Of a stretch of DNA of 64,000 nt, positions 27,425-35,851 are shown piece by piece. The stretch is from Streptomyces rubrogriseus (GTDB lineage Bacteria > Actinomycetota > Actinomycetes > Streptomycetales > Streptomycetaceae): positions 1,860,001 through 1,924,000 of the forward strand of contig NZ_CP116256.1 in the NCBI RefSeq assembly GCF_027947575.1, read 5' to 3'. The notes beneath the pieces were generated by a model. It was not told where the DNA came from. It saw nothing but the letters and a program-made list of their open reading frames with translations, and did no database searches. Each line of letters begins with the position of its first letter. The first letter of the stretch is position 1. The translations under genes were made by a program, and so were the position numbers.

Positions 27425-27435
27425 GGTGGGCTCCT

Positions 27436-28851
27436 TCAGCGGGTCACGGGCACGCCGAGCAGCGGCCAGACCGCGGCGGCGAAGAACAGCACGAGCAGGG
27501 CGGTCAGCGGCGCCAGTACGGCGGACAGCCGCAGCAGGTCGCGCGGGGTGTAGGTGGGGACGCCGGGCACCTCGGAGAAGAGCGTGACCGGCTTGGCGGA
27601 GGCCGGGAGGGTGTGGCAGAACCCGGCCGCCGCCGTCGAGGCGAGCGCGGCGGCGACCGGGTTGACCCCGGCGCCGACGGCCGCGGCGATCACCAGCGGG
27701 ACCAGCACCGAGGAGCGGGCGGAACGGGACTGCAGGACCAGGTGGGCCGCCGTGCTCACCGCGACCACCACGCCGAGGAAGGCGGCCGGGGCGACGTCCG
27801 CGGGCAGGCCCGACACCAGCCACCCCGCCGCACCGGAGTCGGCCAGCGCGACGCCCATCGCCATCGTCGCCGCCATGAACAGCAGCAGCGACCACGGCAC
27901 GGTCCTCAGCGCGTCCTTGAGCCGTACGGTGCCCAGCGCGGGGGAGGAGGCGACGACCGCGCCGATCAGCGCCACCACGGCGGGGGAGACCCGGTGCACG
28001 GGCTCGCTGCACCACAGGGCCACCACCGTGGCCAGCAGCAGCGCGCAGCGCTTCTCGGCCTGCGTCCAGGGGCCGGTGACCGGGCTCTCGCCGTGCCGCT
28101 GTATCTCCTCGGCGGTGATGCGGACGGGCCCCGCGCGGTCCGCGCGGCGCGTGGTCGTCAGCAGGACCGTCTCGGCGGCGAGGTGGGAGGAGGCGACCGC
28201 CAGCGGCAGGCCGAGCAGCAGCCACTGGGTGAACCCGATCCGGTCCCCGGTCGCCTCCCACAGCACCGACACCGTGATCAGATGCGCACCGGCACCGATC
28301 AGGGTCGCCACCGCCGACAGCAGGATCACGGTCGGGAACAGCAGCGCCAGCATCACGACCAGTCGTTTCCGGTCTGCGAGCGCCTTGGCGAGGGCGAGGA
28401 ACACCGGCAGCGCCAGCGCCGCCCGGCCGGAGGTGGCCGGCACCGCGAAGGCCGTGACGACCAGCGCGGCCGTCGTCAGGTGCACCAGCTGCCGCACCGT
28501 GCGCGCCCCGCCCACCAGGAACGCCGCCGCCCGCCCCGCGAGCCCGGTCCTGGCGACCGCGGCGGCCAGCACGAAGGCGCAGATCAGCAGCCACACCGTG
28601 TCCTCACCGAGGGTGCCGAACAGGGTGTCGCTGCTGATCACACCGGTCGCGGTCAGCGCGAGACCGGCGCCCAGCGCGATGTACGTGTCGTCGATCGGCG
28701 TGCCGATCCAGGCACAGGTGGCCAGCGCGAACACGGCGAGGGTCAGGCGCGCGTCGCCGCCCAGGGCGGGGAAGTTGCCGGGGACGGCCAGCAGCGCGCA
28801 CAGGGACAGCGCCGCGCACAGGGCCGCCGCGAGGCGGAGGTTCAACGTCAC
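27436..28851 (-). CDS. SLC13/DASS-family permease
   Basis: This 471-residue membrane protein has about eleven to twelve hydrophobic helices arranged as two repeats, as in divalent anion:Na+ symporters. A substrate-site-like hairpin with TSGRAALALPV and a second one, SARSSVLVPLVIAAA, correspond to the SNT-like motifs of the family. The operon partner is glycerate kinase, 11 bases downstream, so a glycerate or other carboxylate substrate is a reasonable inference. The start is GTG 28851. A response regulator on the same strand ends 82 bases upstream, and an HK-RR pair controlling a carboxylate transporter is a common theme. Confidence 0.82.
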   Translation of the reverse strand: MTLNLRLAAALCAALSLCALLAVPGNFPALGGDARLTLAVFALATCAWIGTPIDDTYIALGAGLALTATGVISSDTLFGTLGEDTVWLLICAFVLAAAVARTGLAGRAAAFLVGGARTVRQLVHLTTAALVVTAFAVPATSGRAALALPVFLALAKALADRKRLVVMLALLFPTVILLSAVATLIGAGAHLITVSVLWEATGDRIGFTQWLLLGLPLAVASSHLAAETVLLTTTRRADRAGPVRITAEEIQRHGESPVTGPWTQAEKRCALLLATVVALWCSEPVHRVSPAVVALIGAVVASSPALGTVRLKDALRTVPWSLLLFMAATMAMGVALADSGAAGWLVSGLPADVAPAAFLGVVVAVSTAAHLVLQSRSARSSVLVPLVIAAAVGAGVNPVAAALASTAAAGFCHTLPASAKPVTLFSEVPGVPTYTPRDLLRLSAVLAPLTALLVLFFAAAVWPLLGVPVTR

Positions 28852-28933
28852 GCCTCGAGCGTCCAGGGGCGCGGTGAGCCCTCAATGAGGGTCACATGAA
28901 GGAAACTTCACCGGGCCGCCCAGGACGCGGGCC

Positions 28934-29599
28934 TCACCAGGTCGGCAGCCGGTACCCCATCCCGCGCACGGTCTCCACCTGCCGCGCGCCGAGCTTCTTG
29001 CGCAGGGCCCGCACGTAGACGTCCACGATGTTGGAGCCCGGGTCGAAGTCGTAGCCCCACACGTGCGACAGGATCTGCTCGCGGGACAGCACCTGCCCCG
29101 GGTGGCGCAGGAACAGCTCAAGGAGCACGAACTCACGGGCCGTCAGGTCCACCGTGCGGCCCTCGGACCGGGCCCGGCGGGTACGCAGGTCGAGGCTGAG
29201 CGGCCCCGACCTCAGCACCGTCACCTCCGGCGCCCTGGCCGCCGTACGCAGGCGCAGCCGCACCCGGGCCAGCAGCTCCTCGAAGCGGAACGGCTTGGTC
29301 ATCCAGTCGTCGGCGCCGCCCTCCAGGCCGGCCACCGTGTCCCGTACCGAGTCCCGTGCGGTCAGCACGATCACCGGGGTCGTCACCCGGGCCTCGCGCA
29401 GCTCGCGCAGGACCGTGAAGCCGTCCCGGCCGGGCAGCCCGATGTCCAGGACGACGAGGTCGAAACCGCCGGTGAGGGCGTACTCGTAGGCGGCGTCGCC
29501 GTCGGCGACCGCGGTGGTGGTGAAGCCGTTGGCGCGCAGGCCCTTCTGGACGAAGGAGGCGATGCGTTCCTCGTCCTCGACGATGAGGATGCGGTTCAT
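28934..29599 (-). CDS. Response regulator, OmpR/PhoB family
   Basis: This 221-residue regulator has receiver residues E8-D9, phospho-acceptor D52 (LVVLDIGLPGRDG) and K102 (MTKPF), then a winged-helix DNA-binding domain with HVWGYDFDPGSNIVDVYVRA and ends GMGYRLPTW. ATG 29599 overlaps the sensor kinase stop by four bases, so the two are translationally coupled. The next gene on the strand, the SLC13 permease, begins 82 bases later and is a candidate target. Confidence 0.94.
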   Translation of the reverse strand: MNRILIVEDEERIASFVQKGLRANGFTTTAVADGDAAYEYALTGGFDLVVLDIGLPGRDGFTVLRELREARVTTPVIVLTARDSVRDTVAGLEGGADDWMTKPFRFEELLARVRLRLRTAARAPEVTVLRSGPLSLDLRTRRARSEGRTVDLTAREFVLLELFLRHPGQVLSREQILSHVWGYDFDPGSNIVDVYVRALRKKLGARQVETVRGMGYRLPTW

Positions 29600-31107
29600 G
29601 GTCGTGCCTCTTCCAGAGTGAGTACGAAGGTGGCGCCACCGCCGGCGGTGGCGCGCAGGTCGACCCGGCCGCCGTGGCCCTCGGCGATCGCCCGCACGAT
29701 CGACAGCCCGAGCCCGGCGCCCGTGCCGCGCACCCCGCGCCGGGCCGTGCCGCGCCGGAACCGCTCGAAGATCACCTCGGCGTCCTGCGGCTGGACGCCG
29801 GGGCCGGAGTCGGCGACGTACAGCTCGATCCGCGAACCGTCGGCGCGGGAGCCTATGCGGACCCGCTGGCCCGCCGTGGTGTGCTGCACGGCGTTCTGCG
29901 CGAGCTGCACCATCGCCTGGGTGATGCGCTGGGGGTCGAGGTGGGCCTCCCGGTCGGCGACCTGGTCCAGCACCCACTCCCGCTCGCCCAGGGTGCGCGC
30001 CTTGACGAAGACGTCGGCGGTGAGTTCGGCGAGCTGCACCGGCTCGGGGGCGACGAAGTCGGGGCGTTCGGCCTTGGCGAGCAGCAGCAGGTCCTCGACG
30101 ATGCGGCTCATCCGGTCCAGTTCGTCGGTGACCAGGCGGACGGTCTCCTCGCGCTCGGCCGGATCGTCGCCCATCAGCTCCAGGTGGCCGCGCACGATGG
30201 TGATCGGGGTGCGCAGCTCGTGCCCCGCGTCGTCGACGAACCTGCGCTGGGTGGCGAAGGCGCGCTCCAACCGGTCCAGCATGGCGTTGAACGTCTCGGC
30301 CAGGGCCGCCACGTCGTCGTGGCCGTGCACCGGGATGCGCCGGGTCAGGTCCTGCTCGGTGAGCTGGGCGGCGGTCGTGCGCACCAGCCGCACCGGCTTC
30401 AGGATGCGGCCCGCCACCACCCAGGCGATGCCGGTCGTCATCAGCAGGGCGACGCCGGAGATGGCGAGCAGGACGCGGAACACCTCGTCCGCGCGCGCCT
30501 GTTCGCGCCCCGGGTGGAAGGCGACCACGAAGGCGGCCGCCGGTTCGCCGCCGTAGCGGGCCACGGTGACCTTGGCCCAGCGGATCTCGCCCTCCGGCCG
30601 CTCCAGGGTGCCGGTGGAGTCGGGGGAGGCGTAGATGCGGCGCCGGGCGTCGGCGTCCTCGTGCAGGGGCCGGCCGACCGGGATCTCCCGCTGCTGGATG
30701 ATCTGCGTGGGCCGGCTGCCCACCTCGCCGACCAGGCCGACCAGTTCCTCGTCCAGGTCGGCGTACTGCCGTTCCAGGAAGACCCGCAGCAGCCGCCCCG
30801 GGTCGGTGAACGGGCGGCCCGTCTCCGGGTCGAAGCCCTGCTCCTCGAAGTTGGCGAACTCGCCGGCCTCCTGCGCGAGCAGGCCGTTGATCCGCTGGTC
30901 GGTGTCGCGCAGCAGGATCGAGCGGGTGGTCGCCGCCACCGAGGCCAGCGCGACCGCCATCACGAGCAGCAGCCACAGCAGGATGCGGACCCGGGCCGAG
31001 ACCCGGCGGCGCTCGCGCTCACCCGTCGCCGGGTCCGTCGTCCCCGGCCGCGTCGTCCGCGGGTTCCCCGGCGTCCCGGCCGCCCCGGTCGTCGTCATCG
31101 TCGTCAT
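29596..31107 (-). CDS. Sensor histidine kinase with HAMP domain
   Basis: This 503-residue classical membrane kinase has transmembrane helix 1 at about 41-61, an extracytoplasmic sensor of about 150 residues, helix 2 at about 211-233, HAMP to about 285, DHp with H296 (DDAGHELRTPITI) and a HATPase domain containing DSGPGVQ and GTGAGLGLSIV. The start is ATG 31107 or 31098, because no later start would keep helix 1. This puts the first about 30 codons inside the preceding small gene in a different frame. The ribosome binding site is weak, consistent with coupling to that gene. Confidence 0.92.
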   Translation of the reverse strand: MTTMTTTGAAGTPGNPRTTRPGTTDPATGERERRRVSARVRILLWLLLVMAVALASVAATTRSILLRDTDQRINGLLAQEAGEFANFEEQGFDPETGRPFTDPGRLLRVFLERQYADLDEELVGLVGEVGSRPTQIIQQREIPVGRPLHEDADARRRIYASPDSTGTLERPEGEIRWAKVTVARYGGEPAAAFVVAFHPGREQARADEVFRVLLAISGVALLMTTGIAWVVAGRILKPVRLVRTTAAQLTEQDLTRRIPVHGHDDVAALAETFNAMLDRLERAFATQRRFVDDAGHELRTPITIVRGHLELMGDDPAEREETVRLVTDELDRMSRIVEDLLLLAKAERPDFVAPEPVQLAELTADVFVKARTLGEREWVLDQVADREAHLDPQRITQAMVQLAQNAVQHTTAGQRVRIGSRADGSRIELYVADSGPGVQPQDAEVIFERFRRGTARRGVRGTGAGLGLSIVRAIAEGHGGRVDLRATAGGGATFVLTLEEARP

Positions 31108-31333
31108 CCGAAGGGCCGTCGGTGACCGGCGGCCGCGTCACCACCTGGTCGCTGGGCGTCGGCTCGGGCGAGGAGGAGGCCGGCGCCGGGGTGGGGGAGC
31201 CGCTCTCCAGCTCCACTTTGGCCGGGACCTTGGGCTCCTGCGGGCTGTCGGTCAGGGCGAAGCTGGTCGCGGCGATGCCGAGCGGGATCAGGACTACGGC
31301 CGCGAGGGCCGCCATCCGGCGGGAGAAGACCAT
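31019..31333 (-). CDS. Small secreted or membrane-tethered acidic protein upstream of sensor kinase
   Basis: This 104-residue protein has a basic N-terminus (MVFSRRM), one hydrophobic segment at about 8-27 that may be a signal peptide or anchor, a Pro/Ser/Thr-rich middle and a very acidic tail containing SDDDDDDDRGG. The final 89 bases overlap the sensor kinase gene in another frame. Its position directly ahead of a kinase with a large extracellular domain suggests an accessory, ligand or modulator role, as is often seen for such small genes, but no homologue of known function is recognised. ATG at 31331-31333. Confidence 0.7.
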   Translation of the reverse strand: MVFSRRMAALAAVVLIPLGIAATSFALTDSPQEPKVPAKVELESGSPTPAPASSSPEPTPSDQVVTRPPVTDGPSDDDDDDDRGGRDAGEPADDAAGDDGPGDG

Positions 31334-31427
31334 GCGGTGGATTCTGCGCGAGGATTTCGGCGGGCCGGATGAGTACCGCGTGAAGAACTCTTCATCCGGT
31401 GCCCGGGCTCGTCGGTTGTCTGCCGCG

Positions 31428-31470
31428 CCGTCGTGGCTGGTCGCGCAGTTCCCCGCGCCCCTTCAGGGGC
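31428..31470. repeat. Dispersed Streptomyces intergenic hairpin repeat, copy D (reverse orientation)
   Basis: Reads CGTCGTGGCTGGTCGCGC, then AGTTCCCCGCGCCCC, then TTCAGGGGCG, the complement of the family opening and closing motifs, with the central hairpin missing. It lies between the small secreted protein gene and the RAM-domain gene, both leftward. Confidence 0.6.
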
Positions 31471-31490
31471 GTGACCCACTCGCCCGCGTC

Positions 31491-31772
31491 TCAGTTGTCG
31501 AGGCCGATGGCGAACGCCGCTTCCAGGTCGTGCTGGGAGTAGGTGCGGAAGGCCACGTGCGTGTCGGTGCCCTCCACGCCCGGGATCTTGCTGATCCGGC
31601 CGGGGATGACGTCGGCCAGGTCCTCGTGCCGGCTCACCCGCACCATGGCGATCAGGTCGTAGGTGCCGGTGACGGAGAAGACCTCGCTGACGCTCTCCAG
31701 CGCGGCGATCTGCTCCGCGATCTCGGGAATGCGGTCCACGCTGGTCTTGATGAGGACGATCGCGCTGATCAC
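31491..31772 (-). CDS. Stand-alone RAM (AsnC/Lrp ligand-binding) domain protein
   Basis: This 93-residue protein consists only of the effector-binding domain of Lrp/AsnC regulators (beta-alpha-beta-beta-alpha-beta, with VSEVFSVTGTYDLIAMVRV). It has no helix-turn-helix. Such proteins oligomerise and bind amino acids. In some organisms they are metabolic or partner sensors, but here the role is unknown. Its GTG start overlaps the rhomboid protease stop by four bases (GTGA), so the two are translationally coupled. Confidence 0.88.
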   Translation of the reverse strand: MISAIVLIKTSVDRIPEIAEQIAALESVSEVFSVTGTYDLIAMVRVSRHEDLADVIPGRISKIPGVEGTDTHVAFRTYSQHDLEAAFAIGLDN

Positions 31773-32545
31773 GGCTGGTTCTCTCCCTCGGGCGCCGCCA
31801 CTGGAACGCCACCAACTCTAGTCGCACGTCCGAACCGCACCCAGGCGAAGGCGAAGCCCAGGCCGAAGCCCACCAGGTGCGCCAGGTACGCCACCCCCGG
31901 TCCGTCACCGGCCCGCCCGGCGGCCAGCCACTGAAGGGAAACCCAGAACGGCAGCACGACCCAGGCCGGGAAGCGCAGCGGCAGGAAGAAGAGGAAGGGC
32001 AGCAGGCTGGTCACGCGGGCCCGCGGGAAGAGGAACAGGAACGCGCCGAGGACCGCGGAGATCGCCCCCGAGGCGCCGACCAGGGACTCCTGGGAGTGGG
32101 CGTTGGCGCCCGCGTAGCCCACCAGGGCCAGGTAGCCGCAGCCGAGGTAGAACAGGGCGAACTGGAGCCGACCCATCCGCTCCTCGGTCATGGCGCCGAA
32201 GACGTAGAGGAAGAGCATGTTGCCCAGCAGGTGCACCCAGCTGCCGTGGACGAACAGCGCCGTGGCCGGGGTGAGCGCCGACCCGGGGGAGTCCTCGAAC
32301 AGTTCTGCGGGGATCACGCCCCAGCGCCGGAAATAGGCGCGCTGTGCCGCCAGCACCTCCTCCCCGGTGCCGTACACCGGATTCAGGCCCGCCGCCGGGC
32401 TGATCAGGAACAGCAGACAGCACAGCGTGATCAGCGTGTACGTCACGGGCGCCGTCCGGCGCCGGGACGGGCGGGCCGGGACGAGCCCGCCGACCGCCGT
32501 GACCGTTCTGCGGACCGCCGTGCTCCAGTTGCGGATCATGGACAC
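31769..32545 (-). CDS. Rhomboid-family intramembrane serine protease
   Basis: This 258-residue membrane protein has about six helices. Rhomboid signatures are present: HLLGNMLFLYVFG in helix 2, catalytic serine in LVGASGAISAVLGA, and the catalytic histidine in AHLVGFGLGFAF. It should cleave transmembrane substrates within the membrane. The start may be GTG 32545 or ATG 32539 two codons on. The N-terminal 30 residues are basic and cytoplasmic. It is coupled to the downstream RAM-domain gene. Its substrate is unknown. Confidence 0.9.
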   Translation of the reverse strand: MSMIRNWSTAVRRTVTAVGGLVPARPSRRRTAPVTYTLITLCCLLFLISPAAGLNPVYGTGEEVLAAQRAYFRRWGVIPAELFEDSPGSALTPATALFVHGSWVHLLGNMLFLYVFGAMTEERMGRLQFALFYLGCGYLALVGYAGANAHSQESLVGASGAISAVLGAFLFLFPRARVTSLLPFLFFLPLRFPAWVVLPFWVSLQWLAAGRAGDGPGVAYLAHLVGFGLGFAFAWVRFGRATRVGGVPVAAPEGENQP

Positions 32546-32695
32546 AGAGCATGACGTAACGGGCGCGAGGGCTCATAGCGCCTCGCCGCCGTGGACACGC
32601 GGGCGTCGGGTACCCGCCAGGCCGTAGGGTTACGTGCCACACGCACCGGGGGAGCCCGGCGCGTCACCGACACTGGAAGAGAGCGAACAGCCACG

Positions 32696-32935
32696 ATGAC
32701 GGTTCCCCTGCCGACCGACACGACGCGGTGGCGCTGCACCCTCTGCGGCAACCTCACCCGCTTCGACGTGACCCGGGCCTCGAAGGTCGTCGAGTACGTC
32801 CACCTCGACCTGGCCGGTGAGCCGACGGTCGAGGAGCGCGAGGTGCTCAGCGAGACCGTCGAGTCGGTGCGGTGCCGCTGGTGCAACGCCGTGGACCAGG
32901 TGGAACTCGTGGACAGGCCGGGTGCCGCCTCCTGA
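32696..32935 (+). CDS. Small zinc-ribbon protein
   Basis: This 79-residue protein has two CxxC knuckles, C14/C17 (CTLC) and C60/C63 (CRWC), compatible with one zinc ribbon, and a hydrophilic middle. It has no membrane segment. The start is ATG 32696, preceded by GAAGAGAG about 13 bases away. An upstream extension would be Arg-rich and implausible. It lies 62 bases before the NYN-domain gene on the same strand and is divergent from the rhomboid gene. Function unknown; nucleic-acid or protein binding is likely for this fold. Confidence 0.8.
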   Translation: MTVPLPTDTTRWRCTLCGNLTRFDVTRASKVVEYVHLDLAGEPTVEEREVLSETVESVRCRWCNAVDQVELVDRPGAAS

Positions 32936-32997
32936 GCGGAGCGGCCCCGCACCAGGCGATTCCGGTCCGGGATCGCCCTGAGACATTGGGGTGACGG

Positions 32998-34341
32998 ATG
33001 GTGGAGACACACGGCGGGGGGCCGGGCGACGGCGCCGCTGAGGTGCTCGACCGCCCGCTGCCCGACGGCGTGCGCCGCCGGGTCGTGCAGATCGTGTCCG
33101 ACGGCTTCGGCTCGCTCACCCTCGGCGAGCTGCCCGCACAGCTGAGGCAGTACGCCAGGTTCGCCCCGAACCGCCGGGTCAAGTTCGCCGGCAACGCCAT
33201 GGCCGCCGCGGTGGAGACCGACCCGCTCTTCCGCCAGCGCATCGGCGAGAAGTTCCGCGACGCCCAGCCCGAGCTGGCGGACGCGCTGGACGCCGGGTCC
33301 GCGCTGCCGGCCGCCGACCCGCTGGACGTGGCCGCCGCGGCCTACGTGCTGCGCCCGCACGGCTGGGTGAAGCTGGTCACCGCCGCCGGTGAGGAGGCGC
33401 AGCGCGCGGACGCCGAGCGCGCCGACGAGGAGAGCCGCGCGGAGCTGGAGCGGCTGCACGAGGAGCTGTCCCGGGCCCGGGAGCACACCAGGGCCGAGAC
33501 CGAGCGGCTGCGCGGCGAGCTGGACGCGGCGAAGCGGGAGACCGAGTCGCTGCACCGCAAGCTGCGCTCCGCCCTCAGCGACGTCAAGCGCGGCGAGGCG
33601 GCGCTGCGCAAGGTCCAGGCCGAGCTGGACGCCGTACGGGCCGAGGGGCAGACCCAGATGTCCGCGGCCGAGAGCGAGACCCGGCGGCTCAAGGCCCGCC
33701 TGGGGGAGGCCGAGGCGGGTCTGGAGGCCACCCGCAGGGCCGCCCGCGAGGGGCGCAGCGTCGAGGACATGCGCGTACGGCTGCTGCTCGACACCCTCCT
33801 CGACGCCACCCAGGGGCTGCGCCGCGAGCTGGCGCTGCCCCCGGTGTCCGTGCGGCCCGCCGAGACCGTGGACGCGGTCGAGCCCGGCCGGATGACGCCG
33901 AAGGACATCGCCAACCGGGCCCTGTCCGAGAACGACCCGGCGATCCTCGACCAGTTGCTGGCGCTGCCCCAGGCGCATCTGGTCGTCGACGGCTACAACG
34001 TCACCAAGACCGGCTATCCGCAGATGCCCCTGGAGAAGCAGCGGCTGCGGCTGCTCGGCCAGCTCTCCCAGCTCGCCGCGCAGACCGGCGCCGAGATGAC
34101 CTGTGTCTTCGACGGGGCCGAACTCGTCGCGCCGGTGCTGCTGGCGCCGCCGCGCGGGGTGCGGGTGCTGTTCTCCAAGCCGGGTGTCACCGCCGACGAG
34201 CTGATCCGCCAGCTGGTGCGGGCCGAGCCGCCGGGCCGACCGGTCATCGTCGTCTCCACCGACCGCGAGGTCGCCGACGGGGTGGCGCGCGCGGGCGCAC
34301 GCCCGGTGGCGTCCGTGGTGCTCCTCAAGCGGCTTTCCTAG
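32998..34341 (+). CDS. NYN (YacP-like PIN-fold) domain protein with long coiled coil
   Basis: This 447-residue protein has three regions. The N-terminal helical domain (about 15-125) is followed by a strongly predicted Glu/Arg/Ala-rich coiled coil (about 130-265) and a C-terminal NYN domain, a PIN-like nuclease fold, from about 325 (HLVVDGYNVTKTGYP). Acidic residues occur in CVFDGAE and VSTDREVADG. It is probably an RNA-processing nuclease or RNA-binding protein by family analogy. The start could be ATG 32998 or the adjacent GTG 33001. No strong ribosome site is seen. It is likely co-expressed with the zinc ribbon upstream. Confidence 0.87.
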   Translation: MVETHGGGPGDGAAEVLDRPLPDGVRRRVVQIVSDGFGSLTLGELPAQLRQYARFAPNRRVKFAGNAMAAAVETDPLFRQRIGEKFRDAQPELADALDAGSALPAADPLDVAAAAYVLRPHGWVKLVTAAGEEAQRADAERADEESRAELERLHEELSRAREHTRAETERLRGELDAAKRETESLHRKLRSALSDVKRGEAALRKVQAELDAVRAEGQTQMSAAESETRRLKARLGEAEAGLEATRRAAREGRSVEDMRVRLLLDTLLDATQGLRRELALPPVSVRPAETVDAVEPGRMTPKDIANRALSENDPAILDQLLALPQAHLVVDGYNVTKTGYPQMPLEKQRLRLLGQLSQLAAQTGAEMTCVFDGAELVAPVLLAPPRGVRVLFSKPGVTADELIRQLVRAEPPGRPVIVVSTDREVADGVARAGARPVASVVLLKRLS

Positions 34342-34519
34342 CCCCTCATTCACTTCCGTACCAACCGCAACGTAGGCTCCCTATGCCCGAATTGACGGAA
34401 CCGTCACGCAACGTAGTGTCAGGCAGGCGTCACTGCAGGTGAGTTGTGGCGGAAAACGCGGTGCGTAACCGTGATTTTTCGGCGGAGGATTTGAACTGAT
34501 CACGAGTGGGTCACTAGGG

Positions 34520-34546
34520 TCACCCTTCGAACCCTCGAACGGGTGA
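34520..34546 (+). promoter_or_regulatory. Hairpin and GTCAC repeats in the 5' region of the first NlpC/P60 gene
   Basis: TCACCCTTCGA (34520-34530) can pair with TCGAACGGGTGA (34535-34546), leaving loop ACCC and one bulged C, directly ahead of the AAGAAGGAG ribosome site. Just upstream is a direct repeat GGGTCAC...GGGTCAC (about 34508-34524). Repeated GTNAC-type half-sites are used by MtrA at cell-wall hydrolase genes in actinobacteria, so this is a candidate site only. Confidence 0.4.
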
Positions 34547-34572
34547 TCCCTCTCAAGAAGGAGCTCGTCTCC

Positions 34573-35616
34573 GTGGCGTCCCACCGTCGTCCCAAGCAGC
34601 CGAGCCGCACGCGCGTGACCGTGCTCACCACCGCTGCCGCCGCCGCTGTCGTTCTCAGCTCCCAGGCCGCCAACGCCGCCCCGAGCGAGAAGCCGAGCAA
34701 GGACGAGGTCAAGGCCAAGGTCGACAAGCTCTACGAGGAGGCCGAGCAGGCCACCGAGAAGTACAACGGCGCCAAGGAGAAGCAGGAGAAGCTCCAGAAG
34801 GAGATCTCCACCATCCAGGACAACGTCGCCCGCGGCCAGGAGGAGCTCAACGAGCTGCGCGACGGCCTCGGTTCGATGGCCAGCGCCCAGTACCGCTCCG
34901 GCGGCATCGACCCCTCCCTCCAGCTCTTCCTGTCCGCCGACCCGGACAACTACCTGGACAAGGCCTCCACCCTCGACCAGCTGAGCGGCCAGCAGGTCGA
35001 GGCGCTGAAGAAGATCCAGGTCAAGCAGCGCGACCTCGCGCAGCAGCGCTCCGAGGCCTCCGAGAAGCTCAAGGACCTCTCCGCCACCCGCACCGAGCTG
35101 GGCAAGAAGAAGAAGGAAGTCCAGGGCAAGCTCTCCTCCGCGCAGAAGCTGCTCAACACGCTCACCGCGCAGGAGAAGGCCGCCCTCCAGCAGGAGGAGC
35201 AGCGCTCCAACCGCGCCAGCGAGCGCCAGGTCCTCACCGGCGGCAAGTCCACCCCGGCCTCGGGCCGCGCGGGGGCCGCCTTCGCCGCCGCCCAGGGCAA
35301 GATAGGCACGCCCTACGTCTACGGCGCCACCGGCCCGTCCTCCTTCGACTGCTCGGGCCTGACCTCCTGGGCCTACGCGCAGGCCGGCGTCGGCATCCCG
35401 CGCACCTCCCAGGCGCAGGCCAACTACGGCACGCGCATCTCGTCGTCGAGCCAGCTTCAGGTCGGCGACCTCGTCTTCTTCTTCAGCGACCTGCACCACG
35501 TCGGCCTCTACGCCGGCAACGGCCAGGTCCTGCACGCGCCGCGCACCGGCACGAACGTCCGCTACGAGTCGATGAGCACCATCGGCGGTCCGTTCATGTT
35601 CGGCGTACGGGTCTGA
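34573..35616 (+). CDS. Secreted NlpC/P60 peptidoglycan endopeptidase (RipA/Rv2190c-like), first copy
   Basis: This 347-residue exported D,L-endopeptidase has a signal peptide with basic N-region and Ala-rich core cleaved near ANA-AP (about residue 35), a long coiled coil (about 40-215), a short linker and a C-terminal NlpC/P60 domain. The catalytic C260 is in FDCSGLTSWAY and histidines are in LHHVGLYAGNGQVLHAP. The coiled coil probably holds the active site inactive or targets a partner such as FtsEX-like proteins (family knowledge). GTG 34573 has AAGGAG about nine bases upstream. A paralogue follows. Confidence 0.94.
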   Translation: MASHRRPKQPSRTRVTVLTTAAAAAVVLSSQAANAAPSEKPSKDEVKAKVDKLYEEAEQATEKYNGAKEKQEKLQKEISTIQDNVARGQEELNELRDGLGSMASAQYRSGGIDPSLQLFLSADPDNYLDKASTLDQLSGQQVEALKKIQVKQRDLAQQRSEASEKLKDLSATRTELGKKKKEVQGKLSSAQKLLNTLTAQEKAALQQEEQRSNRASERQVLTGGKSTPASGRAGAAFAAAQGKIGTPYVYGATGPSSFDCSGLTSWAYAQAGVGIPRTSQAQANYGTRISSSSQLQVGDLVFFFSDLHHVGLYAGNGQVLHAPRTGTNVRYESMSTIGGPFMFGVRV

Positions 35617-35851
35617 CCGTGCTCCGCGTCCGGGGCCGACCCGGACGACCAGCACCACCCGAAGTCGTCCCCGCCGTGCCGCCCGTTCGGGCGAATCGCG
35701 TCCGGGCCCTGTGACCCCCGCCCCGCCGGTGACCTGCGTCAGCGGCGGGGCGTCGTGTTGCGCGGCGCCGGCGGTCGTTGGCCGGTGCCCCGCCGGGGGG
35801 TTACTGTCTGCCGCGTTTCCCCGTCCGCCAGCGGAAGGAGTGCGGCTTCCC

